Of a stretch of 64,000 bases of DNA, positions 1 through 9,989 are shown in pieces; the stretch's first letter is position 1; the number at the start of each line of letters is the position of its first letter. Both the position numbers and the translations under genes were made by a program. This DNA comes from Tridacna crocea (taxonomy: Eukaryota > Mollusca > Bivalvia > Cardiida > Cardiidae). Where the stretch lies: the NCBI GenBank assembly GCA_943736015.1, contig OX031071.1:33264619-33328618 (forward strand), written 5' to 3'. Under the pieces are notes generated by a model. It was not told the DNA's origin. It saw only the letters and a program-made list of their open reading frames with translations, and did not search any database.

Positions 1-148
1 CTTTGAAATCTGTTTTGTGAAGGGTAGAAAACATTGTGGAAAAAGGAGAAAATGCTGGTTACCAGCATTTTCTCCTTTTTCCACAAAGTTTTCTAAATGC
101 TTCTTTCACAGGGTCGTCAAAAGTAGGATTTGTGTGGTGATGGGTTAA
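1..148 (-). mobile_element. MITE family A, cut by window start
   Basis: The 3' part of a family A element ending in TTAA at 145-148. It keeps the central palindrome (gagaaaatgctgg / ccagcattttctc) and the terminal block tgtgtggtgatgggTTAA. Family A is defined from full copies at 10633, 12893 and 14874: TTAA, a CYCWTTACCA terminus, a block reading like gacgcccctgagaaag, a palindrome of about 70 bp, an arm with tttgtcgtctgcaaatgc, and tggtaaagag before the second TTAA, about 230 bp in all. Strand + is that reading direction. Confidence 0.85.
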
Positions 149-256
149 AAGTCAAAGCAAAACAATTGAAAACAACAGTTTTTAGCTCTATGTCATGGTC
201 CGGTGTCCGTCATGCGAGTGTGTCCGTCCATACGTTCAAGTGTTAATCCTACGAAT

Positions 257-450
257 AAAGTCCGTAACAAAGAAACAAATGAATAAATTCATGGCAGAAA
301 TAAGGGACCGGGCGGGATTCGAATCCCAGAACTCCTGGACAAGCGGCCAATACCATAACCACTGAGCCAAAGAGATATCCCTGACGCAGTAGTCAGGTTT
401 TGTATTTAAATCGGGACAAAGCCATGCAGGGAAGAGTGGTCTCCCGTAAC
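257..450 (-). mobile_element. tRNA-derived dispersed repeat, copy 1
   Basis: On the minus strand there is a Pol III A-box-like tggctcagtggttatgg (about 353-369) and a perfect B-box stem gggattcgaatccc (314-327). A second copy lies at 1176-1370 with the same outer limits. About 80 bp precede the A box, so this is not a standard SINE with a tRNA-like 5' head; it may be a composite or a tRNA fossil inside a larger repeat. It is not a functional tRNA gene: the acceptor stem is poor and the anticodon region does not fold clearly. Confidence 0.7.
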
Positions 451-519
451 ACCCCCCCCCTCTTATTTATTGATGAGTCAAAGCCTAATTAGACAGGAAG
501 TAAAATTTTGGACAACAAA

Positions 520-708
520 TGGGATAAAGGGCTCAATGGCTAATCCCGGACGAGCGGCTATCCTGCGAACAACGTCCGTAACAGAGAAACATATAAATGC
601 ATAGCTTAAATACCAACCGCATCTGGGGGAATTCTAAACTGTGCGGACAAGATCCTCGTTTTTCGAGGATTAATGTACCAATACTATAACCACTGACCCA
701 AAGAGATA
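520..708 (-). repeat. Degenerate third copy of the tRNA-derived repeat
   Basis: Fragments match the copies at 257-450 and 1176-1370: cgtccgtaacagagaaac near 570-590 and actataaccactgaccc near 680-695. The B box is lost and the order is disturbed by indels. It abuts the broken gag-like reading frame at about 709, which it seems to truncate. Confidence 0.5.
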
Positions 709-993
709 CTAGTATCTCTCTTCTTTTTCCATTTGTAATTTTAATTTTTCTTACTCAATATTACTTTTAAAATCTATCTGAGACACAAGAATAAGAGACA
801 GAGCAGACGAGTGAAGTATTTCTTCATCAACTAAAAACTGAATAATAGAGTTCTTATTTTCATGCTTTAACATAGTACTTTCAATCGCAGTCAGTTTACA
901 ATGAGAAGCAAGATCTAAGAAATCAGACCTTTTTGGCAAATGTATCAACCCTTGTGACGGCTCAGCAATAATTGTTTCAAGATCAAAAGACAT
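709..993 (-). pseudogene. gag-like / SAP-like N-terminal fragment of a retroelement, broken
   Basis: The minus-strand frame from the Met at 991-993 reads about 80 residues of protein-like composition up to a TAA at 751-753. It then continues in the same frame for about 13 residues (EKLKLQMEKEER) to a second stop at 709-711. The beginning MSFDLETIIAEPS, a central LPKRSDFLDLASHCKL and a distal IIQFLVDEEIL resemble the SAP-like helix-turn-helix found at the N terminus of many gag-like proteins of metazoan LTR retroelements (from memory). A charged, helical segment after that domain is also typical. Only the N-terminal part remains; no protease, reverse transcriptase or LTR is seen nearby. An in-frame upstream Met at 1027-1029 exists, but 991-993 fits the family better. 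The gag assignment is inference; the interrupted frame is seen directly. Confidence 0.45.
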
Positions 994-1175
994 GATTGCT
1001 TTTTGCTGGTTTAGTAGAACAAAATTCAAATTTAAATTCCAATTCCATTTTTACATCTATTTGTTATCTAATAAAATTCAGTACTGTGACAAGTTCAAAA
1101 TAATTTCAAAGTATACTAGTATCAAAATTACTAGATGATCAATCCCAAAAGAGCCCCCAATTTCTGTTACGAGAC

Positions 1176-1370
1176 AAAGTCCGTAACAAAGAAACAAATG
1201 AATAAATGCATGGTAGAAATTAAGGGAGCGGGAGGGATTCAAACCCCAGACTCCCGGACGAGAGGCCAATACCTTAACTACTGAGCTAAAGAGATATCTC
1301 CCTGATGCAGTAGTCAAGTGTGTATTTAAATCGGGAGGAAGACATGCAGGAAGGAGTAGTCTCCCGTGAC
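1176..1370 (-). mobile_element. tRNA-derived dispersed repeat, copy 2
   Basis: Same limits and order as the copy at 257-450, starting at caaagtccgtaacaaagaaa and ending at ctcccgtgac. The B box is degraded to gggattcaaacccc and the A box reads tagctcagtagttaagg on the minus strand. Both copies lie in the same orientation about 920 bp apart with the gag-like fragment between them. Confidence 0.7.
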
Positions 1371-1380
1371 AGTTAACTTT

Positions 1381-2330
1381 TATTTAAAACATCCTCCTCT
1401 CTGAAACTACCCATCCAATTTTGATGAAACTTCACAGAAATGATCCTGCCATGGTCCTTTCTAGAATACCTTCAAAAGCTCTTGTTGCCATGGCAACAAA
1501 TATGAAAAATTTTTTAGAATCTTTGAAAATATTTTTGTCTGAAATGATGAGGCCTAGGGCTACCAAATTTAGCATGTAGCTTTATCAAGTGGAGCTCTAC
1601 CAAGTTCCTTCAAATGATAGCCCTTGGGTCAATATTGGCCCACCCTGGGAGTGGCCACCAAATTAGGGCCACCAAATTTGGCATGTATCTTTATCAAGTC
1701 GGTTTCTACCAAGAATGCCCAAAGTAATAGCTCTCACCTCAAATTTGGCCTGGCCCTGGGGGTCACAAGTTTTATATGGGCTTATATAGGGAAACTTTAA
1801 AAAATATTTTATTACATAGCGATGAGGCATAGAGCTACTAAATCTGGCATGTAGCTTAATCTAGCAGGTGTCTTACAAAGGGTGCCCAAATTATGGCCCT
1901 GAGGTCAAATTTGGCCCTGCCACAGGGGATTGCAAGTTCTACATGGGCTTCTATTGAGAAAACTTTCAAAAGCTACTTGTACTTACATGTTAGGCCTAGA
2001 CTACAAAATTTTGCTTGTAGCTTTTGTCGTGGGACTCTACCAAGAGGCCCCCAAATTCTAGTATTGGGGTCAAGTTTGTCCCGAGACCAGGAGTCACAAG
2101 CTACTTGCACCTAGCCTTAAGGCCTAGACTACCAAATTTTGCTTGTAGCTTTTTTAGTGGGCCTCTACCAAGATGAGTCTCGGGTTTTATAGGGCCTTTT
2201 CTTGAGGAACCTTTGATAATCTTGTTTATAACCACACATTATAAACCTGTATTATTTGGTATGGGACTTTATCTTGTGGACCTCCACCAGGATTCAAGTA
2301 ATTTTAGCTTTGTGGTCAAAAGGGAGTCAT
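1381..2330 (+). repeat. Degenerate tandem repeat, proximal part
   Basis: Six or so diverged units share ctaccaaatttagcatgtag, a caagtgg block, ctctaccaag and a ggtcaa...ggccc block, spaced about 125-160 bp apart (near 1575, 1690, 1850, 2007, 2142 and 2267). The first part (1385-1600) is present in inverted orientation at 10350-10632, so this is a dispersed family rather than a purely local satellite. No coding potential is seen. Confidence 0.7.
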
Positions 2331-2554
2331 AACTTTCTCAAATTTTATGGAAAAAACATTTAGTATGTCATTAAATATGAAACAAATTGGCCAAGTATTG
2401 TAATGCTTTGTTTGTAGTGTTAAATTACTTATTAGCCAGTGAAGCGATACAGGGCCATCATTTCTATCAATATAAATGTCTACCCATATTATTAAATGTT
2501 CTTTAAAACATTTATCCAAAAAAAAATGTCCTAATGACATTTTTGGAATAAATT

Positions 2555-2744
2555 GCAAAAACAAGAAAGAAGCGAGTCAAAAAGAAGCACATGCTGGTTA
2601 GCAGCATGTTCTCCTATTTCCTTAATGTTTTCTACCCTACGAATTTCCAAAATTAAGGCTAAGTGTAGCTTTAATTTGTTATCTGCAAATGTTTTCAATG
2701 TGAGCAAGGCTAATATTTTGTCGTTGAGGAAAGAGTAAACTTAA
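2555..2744 (+). mobile_element. MITE family A, degenerate
   Basis: The core palindrome is changed to acatgctggttagcagcatg and is followed by ttttctaccct and a ttatctgcaaatgttttcaa arm. It ends at TTAA 2741-2744. The left terminus is not recognisable. Confidence 0.65.
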
Positions 2745-2844
2745 CAAAACAAATCAATATAATTAGGTAGTATCCATGTAAGATATTGATCTAATTACAC
2801 TTGCATTCTCGTTTTAACACCCGAGCATGAATTGCTCAAAGTGA

Positions 2845-4745
2845 ACTTTTGTGATAGCCCAATGTTCGTTGTCCATGGTCCAAAATTTCTTTATACATCT
2901 TCTCCTTCTAAAACTCCAATCTTGAAGCAAATTGGCAGGGATGTTCCCTGGGTGAAACTCTATTATAGTTGTTCAAGAGAATTAATTTCACCTGTAACTC
3001 TGGTTTCTATGACAACCAAAAAGAAAAAAAAATCTTTGAAAATCTTCTTTTCTAAAACTTGAGGTCAAAGAGCTTTGATATTTGGTATGAAGCATCTCCT
3101 AGCGGACCGCTACCAAGTTTCCTTAAATAATGCCCCTGGGGTCAAAACTGGCCCTGCCCCTGGTGTTACAAGTTTGAAACATAGGACCAAAGAAGGAAAC
3201 CTCAAAAATCTTTTCTCTGAAACTGGAAGGCTTAGAGCTTTGATATTTTGTATATAGCATCTCCTAGTGAACCTCTACCAAGTTTGTTCATTTGATGTCC
3301 CTGGGGTCCAAACTGGCCCCGCCCAGGAGCCACAAATTTGAACATATGAACTAAAAGGAAAACTTTAAAATTCTTCTTCTTCGAAACTAAAAGGTTTAGG
3401 GCTTTGATATTTGGTTTGAAGCATCTGCTAGTGGACTTCTCCCAAGTTTGTTCATATGATGCTCCTGGGTCACCATTTCGAAACAAAGGAACAAAAACAA
3501 TAAAACTTTAGAATTCTTCTTGTCTGAAACAGGAAAGACTAGACCTTTAATATTTGGAATTTAGCATCTCCTAATGAACTTCTACCAAGTTTGTGTATAC
3601 GATGCCCCTGGGGTACAAACTGGCCCCACCCCAGGGGTCACAAGTTTGAAGATGGGAACAAGAAAGGAAAACTTTTAAAATTCTTCTTCTGTGAAACTAG
3701 ATGGTGTAGAGTTTTGATATTTAGTACGTAGCATCTCCTAGTAGACTTTTACCAGATTTATTCATGTGATGCCCATGGACTCAAAACTCGCCCCATCCCG
3801 GGCCGGTCACAATTTCAAACATAAGAACTTGGAAGAAAAACTTTGAAATTATTCTCCTCTGAGACTAGACCGCGCATAGCTTTGATATTTGGTATGTAGC
3901 AGCTCCTAGTGGACCTGTACCGTGTTTGTTCATATGATGCCACTGGGGTCAAAACTGTCCCCGCCCAGGGTTTCACAAGTTCGAAACATAGAAACAGAGA
4001 TGGAAATCTTTGAAAATCTTCTTCTCTGAAACAAGATGGCGTAGAGCTTTAATATTTGGTATGTAGCCCCACCGAATAGACCTTTACCAAGTTTGCTTTT
4101 TTATGCTCCTGGGGTCAAAACTTGCCCCGACCAGGAGGTCACAAGGTCGAAACGTAGGAACTTAGAAGGAGAACTATGAAATTCTTCTTCTCCGAAACTA
4201 GAAGCCATAGAGCTGTGATACTTAGTATGTAGCATCTCCATGTGGACCTCTACCAAGTTTGTTCATATGATGCCCCCGAGGTCAAAAATTCTTCTCTGAA
4301 ACAAGAAGGCATAGAGCTTTAATATTTGGTATGTAACGTCTCCTAGTGGACCTCTGACAAAGTTTGTGCATATGATGCTCCTGAGGTCAAGACTGGCCCT
4401 GCCCAGGAGGTCACAAGTTCGAAACCCTGGAACTTAGAAGGAGAACTGTGAAATTCTTCTTCTCCAAAACTAGCAGGCCTAGTGCTGTGATACTACAGCA
4501 TCTCTTTGTGGACCTCTTGTTGACTGCTACCAAGTTTGTTCATATGATACCCCTGGGGTAAAAACTGGCCCCATCCCCGGAGTTACAATTTCGAAACATA
4601 CAGTAGGAAGTATGAAGGAAAACTTCAAAATTCTTCTTCCCTGAAACAGGAAGAAGTAGAGCTTTGATATTTTGTATGTTGCATCTCCTAATGGATCTCT
4701 ATCAAGCTCGACGGCGTAGCTTTGATATTTGGTATGTAGTGAAAT
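2845..4745 (+). repeat. Tandem array, ~165-bp unit, about 11 diverged copies
   Basis: Each unit runs tttgatatttggtatgtagc, atctcctagtggacc, tctaccaagtttgttcat, a cctggggtcaaaactggccc block, cacaagtttgaaacatag and aaaattcttcttctctgaaac. The tgtagcatctcctag landmark falls near 3091, 3256, 3420, 3563, 3730, 3898, 4065, 4231, 4335, 4497 and 4680: mostly 162-168 bp apart, with short units of about 143 and 104 bp and one of 183 bp. Units differ by many substitutions, so the array is old. Short ORFs here are readings of the repeat. Confidence 0.85.
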
Positions 4746-4918
4746 TTCTAAATGTGCACAACATGTTAAGTTAGTTCAAGATTGGGTCACCTAGGTCAAA
4801 AACTAGGTCACTAGGTTAACTTAAAGAAATACCTTGTGGGCATTCTAGAGGCCATATTTTTTGTCAATAAACAATAACAATACAAATAGTTGTTTTTATT
4901 GTTGAAAAATTGTCGTCA
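4746..4918. other. Unassigned spacer with a short duplicated motif
   Basis: It contains caagattgggtcacctaggt followed by caaaaactaggtcactaggt, a short internal duplication at the distal edge of the ~165-bp array. Nothing else is recognised. Confidence 0.4.
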
Positions 4919-5192
4919 GACCCGCCCGGGTGGCTCAGTGGTAAGTGTGTCGGACTCATGACCTGGTGGTTGTGAATTCGATATCCTGTTGAGGCGAACT
5001 TTCTTTCAGGTGTATTTTCGCCTCTCACCTCTGCTGAAGCATGTGAGAAAAGGAGTCGGTGGCTTTGGAAAGAAAGTTGTGTTAGTACTGGTACGAGAAA
5101 GCAAGGAAACATATGTGCGTCAGCCCCATGATATGACCCTAGCTCTTAAAGTGCTGTTAAACCCCAATACAACCAACCAACCAACCAAAATT
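4919..5192 (+). mobile_element. tRNA-derived SINE (family S1), near complete
   Basis: The head holds an A box (tggctcagtggtaag, 4931-4945) and a B-box-like gtgaattcgatatcc (4972-4986), with an anticodon-loop-like ctcatga between. A body follows with cgcctctcacctctgctgaa, gcatgtgagaaaagg, ggctttggaaagaaagttgt and a gtactggtacgagaaagc block. The tail is cttaaagtgctgttaaaccc then an (acca/caac) repeat to about 5190. Head, body and simple tail together are the SINE layout. Body-matched copies are at 9732 (minus), 29860 (minus), 37960 (minus, expanded), 39740 and in each 7-kb unit near 45.5 kb. Confidence 0.85.
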
Positions 5193-5354
5193 GTCGTTCC
5201 AAAATTTGAAGGTCTACCTTTATGTAACGCTTTTTTGTTTTGAAAAATAGTCTGGTTGGGTACCCAGAATGCCACAATCAGATTTGTATTTGAAGTTTGC
5301 AATCTAGTAGAAGATAATATCATGCAGCATGATAATTGTACACCTTCACAGAAC

Positions 5355-5553
5355 ATTTCTTCACCGGAAATACGCTGCTTTAACATATTTATATTTATAA
5401 AGCTTCTCTTAAAAAAACCGGCATCTGATCGCTGATTGGCTGATTGTTTTTTGAGTTGGTGGAGCTGGCGTTTGATTAGTTGTACAATTAACAAAATTTT
5501 TCTTCGCCGGAATCACGCCGTTTTTACATTTTCATATTTATAAAGCTTCTCTT
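5355..5553 (+). repeat. Two spaced direct repeats (~50 bp) upstream of a MITE
   Basis: A block near 5358-5410 (cttcaccggaaatacgctgc ... tataaagcttctctta) recurs near 5502-5553 (cttcgccggaatcacgccg ... tataaagcttctctta). The second copy abuts the TTAA of the MITE at 5552. The ORF read here is not protein-like. Confidence 0.6.
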
Positions 5554-5785
5554 AACTCGTTACCAAACGACAATATTATATATGTAGGGTTGTCCAAATT
5601 GAAAGCATTTGCAGAGGACATAATAAAATTGACTGAAAATTTGAAATTTGTTTTGTGAAGGGTAGAAAACATTGTGGGAAAAGGAGAAAATGCTGCTTAC
5701 CAGCTTTTTCTCCTTTTTCACAATGGTTTTCTAATGGCTTCTTTCTCAGGGTCTCAAAAGTAGGGACTGTGCATTAACGGTAAAA
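5552..5785 (-). mobile_element. MITE family A, full length with eroded 3' terminus
   Basis: TTAA at 5552-5555 is followed by ctcgttaccaaacgacaa, then aaagcatttgcagaggacat, the palindrome and cttctttctcagggtc. The far terminus reads gtgcattaacggtaaa instead of gtgtggtaaagggttaa, so the right TTAA is damaged. Confidence 0.85.
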
Positions 5786-6301
5786 AAAATGAAAACTGGC
5801 GTCAACAATTTCTATCGAAATCTTACTAGATATAGTTCCGTTGGCAAACAGTTTGTACACTCAGTTGTTAACGTGATTTATCAACTAATTGGCAGTTTTC
5901 ACCGACAGATTGATAGATGTGAATAAGTGGTTGTTCATCTCGTTGCTAATCTATTTACATGGGCACCGCCATGTTTAAGATCATGTGACTGGTAGCTCAA
6001 AATGGTTGATCGATAGTCTGTATAGTGTTTAATGCCGTTTTCAACACTATTTCAGTTATATTACGACAGCTTGTGGGCCATGCTTTCTTGGAGTTTCTTT
6101 TTATTTACTCCACACATTATTCTTACAAAACCAATTACGGCCTAGTTCAAAACGGAAACCACACTTAAAGGGCACTCGTCACAACTTAGTTGATTCCATA
6201 ACTACATCTAACTTTGTCTGCATCAAGGAAGTTTCTATTTTGTACTGCCAGACATATCTTAAACATGGCGGTTAAAGAAGAAAATATAGTTTACATTTAG
6301 T
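5786..6301. other. Unassigned stretch with short known motif
   Basis: Mostly AT-rich unique-looking sequence. Near 6025-6070, gtttaatgccgttttcaaca and ctatttcagttatattacga match a motif also found near 19770, 23930 and 61315, a short dispersed repeat. No gene is seen. Confidence 0.5.
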
Positions 6302-6517
6302 TTAACTCTTTACCAAACATTCCCGACTTTTAACGACCCAGAGAAAAAAAAAATAAAAACATTGTGGGAAAAAGAGAAAATGCTAGTTACTCATTTTCCC
6401 ACAATGTTTTCTACCTTTCTCAAAACAAACTTCAACTTTTCAATCACGTTTATTTTGTAGTCTACCAATGCTTTCAATTTGCACCAGTCTAAAATTTTGT
6501 TGTTTGGTAATGAGTTC
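6302..6517 (+). mobile_element. MITE family A, deleted palindrome
   Basis: TTAA 6302-6305, then ctctttaccaaacattcccg and ttaacgacccagag. The palindrome is shortened (gctagttactcattttccc). The right arm caccagtctaaaattttgtt is intact and the last TTAA has become TTCA. Confidence 0.85.
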
Positions 6518-6602
6518 AGCATACTTATTTTACATCGATTGAGAAACAAGTTCTTACAACTTATTCTAATCTCTCAAAATAACAAACTAGAACAAATATT
6601 TG

Positions 6603-6795
6603 TATGGAAGGGGATTTAGGTAAAAAATCCATTCATATAAGTGATTAATTCTTGTATTCAAATGGAATTGGTATTATGCTAAATGAATATTGCATCAACA
6701 TTGCGTGCATGCCTATTTATACTTTTGTTACGTGCAGATCGTTATGTGACTACTGCTAAGTATCAAATACTAGATGGGTACTGTGTTATCATAGT
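6603..6795 (+). repeat. Dispersed repeat R1, copy 1
   Basis: It runs from tggaaggggatttaggtaaa through tgcatcaacattgcgtgcat to atcaaatactagatgggtac. The reverse complement is found at 16200-16398, with scattered mismatches. It does not resemble the MITEs and has no visible termini. Confidence 0.75.
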
Positions 6796-7149
6796 TAAAC
6801 TGTGTATGCATGGAGTTAACTAGTCATACTTTACATGGTTGTACACTCTTGCTTTGTAAATCTTGATTTGTAAGTTCAACAACTAAGAAGGCACTATGCA
6901 CTAAGCACTCTGCACTATTCATACTTTTTGAGAGAACCAGTTCAAAAAATTGAAATTATAGCGCAAATTCATATAGACGGGAGATCACTCTTGACAGGCG
7001 TATTCATAAATTCGAGAGTTTCCGTGGCGAGACGGTGATAGGCAAAAAAAAATACCAGATAGAAAGTACCATATCGTATAATTTAGCCGATGTCTGCTGG
7101 ATGTCGGCAAATAAATGTCCGTTGTTTGAGGTAAATATAGGTCATTGCT

Positions 7150-7357
7150 TCACAGATGAAAACATCCGTAGATGAAAAACTTGAAATTTAGACAATTTAT
7201 TAAAAAGTGTTCTCTGAAATGGCTGGCAATACATACACATAGCGGAAAATTCTAGTGGAAAATTACGGTAACCAGCATTTTGTCCTTCTGCCACATTGCT
7301 TTCAAAAGGCTTGTTTTGAAGGATCATTAGACATGGGAATGTGTGGTAAAGATTTAA
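7150..7357 (-). mobile_element. MITE family A, strongly diverged
   Basis: Only the distal half is clear: ggtaaccagcattttgtcct, ttgctttcaaaaggcttg, gaatgtgtggtaaagattTAA. The left end is uncertain. Confidence 0.55.
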
Positions 7358-7382
7358 AAGTTCGGTCATTGAATACATTTTA

Positions 7383-7612
7383 TTAACTCTTTACCAATCG
7401 AAAAAAATGCTAGCCTTGACTAAATTTAAAGACTTTGCAGACAACTAAATAAATGTGACAAAAACTCTAGAAAGTAGGCTTTTCGAGGGCAGAAAACATT
7501 TTGGGAAAAAAAGAAATGCTGGTTACCGGCATTTTCTCCTTTTTCACATTTAAAAACAACAACTCTTTTTCAGTTAAATGTTACAAGTTGGGATAGAGTG
7601 GTAAAGGGTTAA
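7383..7612 (-). mobile_element. MITE family A, full length
   Basis: TTAA 7383-7386 with ctctttaccaa and TTAA 7609-7612 preceded by gtggtaaaggg. The core is gaaatgctggttaccggcat. It lies within the first half of the 384-bp tandem duplication. Confidence 0.88.
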
Positions 7613-7766
7613 ACTTGGTCAGAATATGTTCCAGGGTCATCTTGGCCGTCTTCTTTCTTTTGTTGTATTAATTCCCACATTGCTTTCAAAAGGCTTGTTA
7701 TGAAGGATCATTAGACATGGGAATGTGTGGTACAGAGTTAAAAGTTTGGTCATTGAATACATTTCA

Positions 7767-7998
7767 TTAACTCTTTACCAAAAGAGAAAAATGTTAGACT
7801 TGACTAAATTTAAAGACTTTGCAGACAAATAAATAAATGTGACAAAAGCTCTAGACAGTAGGCTTCTAGAGGGTAGAAAACATTGTAGGAAAAGAAGAAA
7901 ATGCTGGTTACCGCCATTTTCTCCTTTTTCACAACATTTTTTAAAAAAACTCTTTTTTCAGCTTTGATACAGGTTGGGATAGAGTGGTAAAGGGTTAA
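7767..7998 (-). mobile_element. MITE family A, duplicated copy
   Basis: The counterpart of the copy at 7383 in the second half of the tandem duplication; TTAA at 7767-7770 and 7995-7998. The palindrome (aaatgctggttaccgccatt) differs slightly from its twin. Confidence 0.88.
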
Positions 7999-8127
7999 AG
8001 TTGGTCAGAATATGTTCCAGGGTCATCATGGCCGTCTTTTTTCCTTTGTTGTGGATCTACTTACGAAAATATGATTAGACTGTAGTGACTGCATAGCGAC
8101 TTCAACATGGTTGTAATGGTGCAACGT

Positions 8128-8254
8128 TTCCTTGATAGTGTAGAAAATATGATGGGAAAAGGCAAAAATGCTGGTTAAAAGCATTTTCTCCTTTTCCAAC
8201 AATGTTTTGAAAAGGCTCCCTCCTTGGGGTTGTTTAAAGTTGGCACTGTGTGCT
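8128..8254 (-). mobile_element. MITE family A, 5'-truncated
   Basis: It begins at gtgtagaaaatatgatggg, has the palindrome aaatgctggttaaaagcatt and ends in a decayed cactgtgtgcttaaa. Confidence 0.65.
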
Positions 8255-8383
8255 TAAATATTACCTGAGCCGCGTGCCAAAATCTACATTTTTTTCGATG
8301 GCATTTTGATAATTCTAATGTGGCCCTTATAATGTATACATGTATGTTGGAAGAAACTTTAAGTAAGAATCAAACAAAAAACA

Positions 8384-8441
8384 ACACGTTTAACAACATT
8401 TCATATTTTATCCAACGTTTCGGCGTAACGCCTTCTTCAGG
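8384..8441 (-). ncRNA. Hammerhead-ribozyme-like core (probable retroelement relic)
   Basis: On the minus strand, ctgaaga is followed by a 4-bp stem with a 3-nt loop (ggcg-tta-cgcc) and then gaaac. This matches the hammerhead core CUGANGA, stem II, GAAA. A 5-bp stem III is possible between acgtt after the GAAA and aacgt further on (acgtt at 8386-8390 on the plus strand). The residue at the expected cleavage position is then G, which active hammerheads do not use, so this copy is probably dead or I have misplaced stem III. Such motifs occur in Penelope-like elements and retrozymes (established). The oligo-T run just beside it is seen directly. Confidence 0.4.
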
Positions 8442-8442
8442 A

Positions 8443-8463
8443 ATCTTTTTTTTTTTTTTTTTT
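8443..8463. repeat. Oligo-T tract
   Basis: About 20 consecutive T residues next to the hammerhead-like motif. It could be a retroposon tail on the minus strand. Confidence 0.85.
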
Positions 8464-9007
8464 GGGAAGAAACTTTCACATTATCTGACACAGTTGGAGT
8501 ATTTGGTACAGGGCAAAGAACCTAGAAAGAAACTGTGCAGTTATAGAATACATATTATTAATATCTGAATGCAAATTTGTGTCCTTGTAGGATTCTTTGG
8601 TAATAAATTTGCCTTTATCATCTGTGTGGGTGGTTCTTTAAGGAGGTTTTATGGCCTCAGTTCAATCCTCATAAAATGCCATGCAGCTCTTTTTGTGCGT
8701 TGGCAAGACAAACGACAAATGAAATTGAGCCCTAGCTTTGTAGTAGTGAAACCCAGGGCATAAATGGCCACAAGAGCTGTTGCAATGATATGAATGAAAT
8801 AATGTTGAAAGCAATGTTTAAAAGCATTCAATTAATGCAAACCTCCAGGTTTGTCAATTTATGTACGACTTAAAATTTTTGTTTCTACTAAATTATCATA
8901 AATGCCTGTAATTACAATCTTTGAGACACCAACTAACAAAAGAAAGAATGCTTATAAGCAAGAACTCGGGATCTTCAACAATAGTTTTTTGGATAGGTAG
9001 CTTTGCT
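8464..9007. other. Unassigned AT-rich sequence
   Basis: No repeat partner, coding signal or tandem structure recognised. Several short ORFs on both strands are not protein-like. Confidence 0.4.
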
Positions 9008-9120
9008 TTAACTCTTCACCATACAATCTACCTTTCAAGGACAGATATCATTGTTTGATCTAAATTTTCATCTGCAAATGCTGTCGCGTTGAACCAATCT
9101 AAAATTTTGTCATGTCTTAA
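9008..9120 (+). mobile_element. MITE family A, internally deleted
   Basis: TTAA 9008-9011 followed by ctcttcacc. The palindrome is gone and the right arm (catctgcaaatgctgtcgcg, aaccaatctaaaattttgtc) leads to TTAA 9117-9120. About 113 bp instead of 230. Confidence 0.75.
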
Positions 9121-9731
9121 AACAATAACTTTTTGATAATATTGGAAGGAATTTGCTATGGAAGTTACCCATGTTTCTACTAGTAGTCAAATCATGAGTC
9201 AACTAAATTGCTCAAGTGTCTCAGTGGTAAAGTGCATAACGCCTAATCTGGAGGCATTTTGCTTACATGGGAGTACCCTTGAACAACACACTTCAGAGCC
9301 CCAGATACAACATCATAACTGCTGTCGCCTAATAATATTAACAGTGGTGTAAACACCATTGAATCAATGGATTGCTCAAGTTATAATAGCATCCATTATG
9401 TCTTGACAGGGATAAGTAAATACGTGTACTAGAAATGAAACTTTTTGCTACTTTTATTAAATTTTCCTCAAGTTTATCATAAACATGTGAGCAAATATAA
9501 AAAAAAAATACAGGTATACAGTGGATAAGTGTAGATGTTAGCTTGCTGCATTTGACTTATATGTACATGAAACATGTGAATAGACCATACAAAACAAAAA
9601 TAGACAGGGAGAATATTGGCAAGTTACAAAAAAATAATAATTACCTTACCAAGATAGCTTTGTGATAATGAGAGAGCCATGATGGCCCTGTATCGCTCCA
9701 CTGGTCTTTTATTCCGTTACCACACAAACTG
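9121..9731. other. Unassigned stretch
   Basis: AT-rich sequence. Near 9675-9705 the phrase atgatggccctgtatcgctc reappears reversed near 2440-2460 (gcgatacagggccatcat), hinting at an old shared repeat. No gene. Confidence 0.4.
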
Positions 9732-9989
9732 AATTTGGTTGGTTAGTTGTATTGGGGTTTATCGCCACTATAATAGCTAAGGTCATATCATGGCGGTCTG
9801 TGACGGACACGTTTCATGGCTTTCTCACACCAGTAATAACACACGGACTACTTTTCTCACATGCTTCAGCAGAGGTGAGAGGCAAAAATATATCGGAAAG
9901 ATAGTTTGCCTCAACTGGGTATCAAACTCACAACCACCAGGTCATGAGTCTTACATGCTCACCACTGAGCCATCTGTGCGGGCACAAAA
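9732..9989 (-). mobile_element. tRNA-derived SINE (family S1)
   Basis: Minus-strand copy. Tail ttggttggttagttgtattg at the left, body with ggctttctcacaccagtaat and cacatgcttcagcagaggtg, and head (caaccaccaggtcatgagtc, accactgagccatctg) at the right. Layout mirrors the copy at 4919. Confidence 0.85.

Larger units (their letters stand above)
7291..8052 (+). repeat. Tandem segmental duplication carrying MITEs, period 384 bp
   Basis: 7291-7666 and 7675-8052 align from ccacattgctttcaaaaggc to ttcctttgttgt, separated by about 8 bp. Each half contains the end of one MITE-A, a spacer (ggtcattgaatacatt) and a whole MITE-A, so the duplication breakpoint lies inside a MITE palindrome arm. Confidence 0.85.

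Noticed and set aside
4919-4990. Functional tRNA gene
   Set aside because: A and B boxes are present but acceptor and T stems do not pair properly, and the sequence continues into a SINE body. The same holds for 9930, 14128, 23800 and 45501.
5120-5494. 124-codon minus-strand frame
   Set aside because: Crosses the SINE tail and the 50-bp direct repeats; composition is not protein-like.
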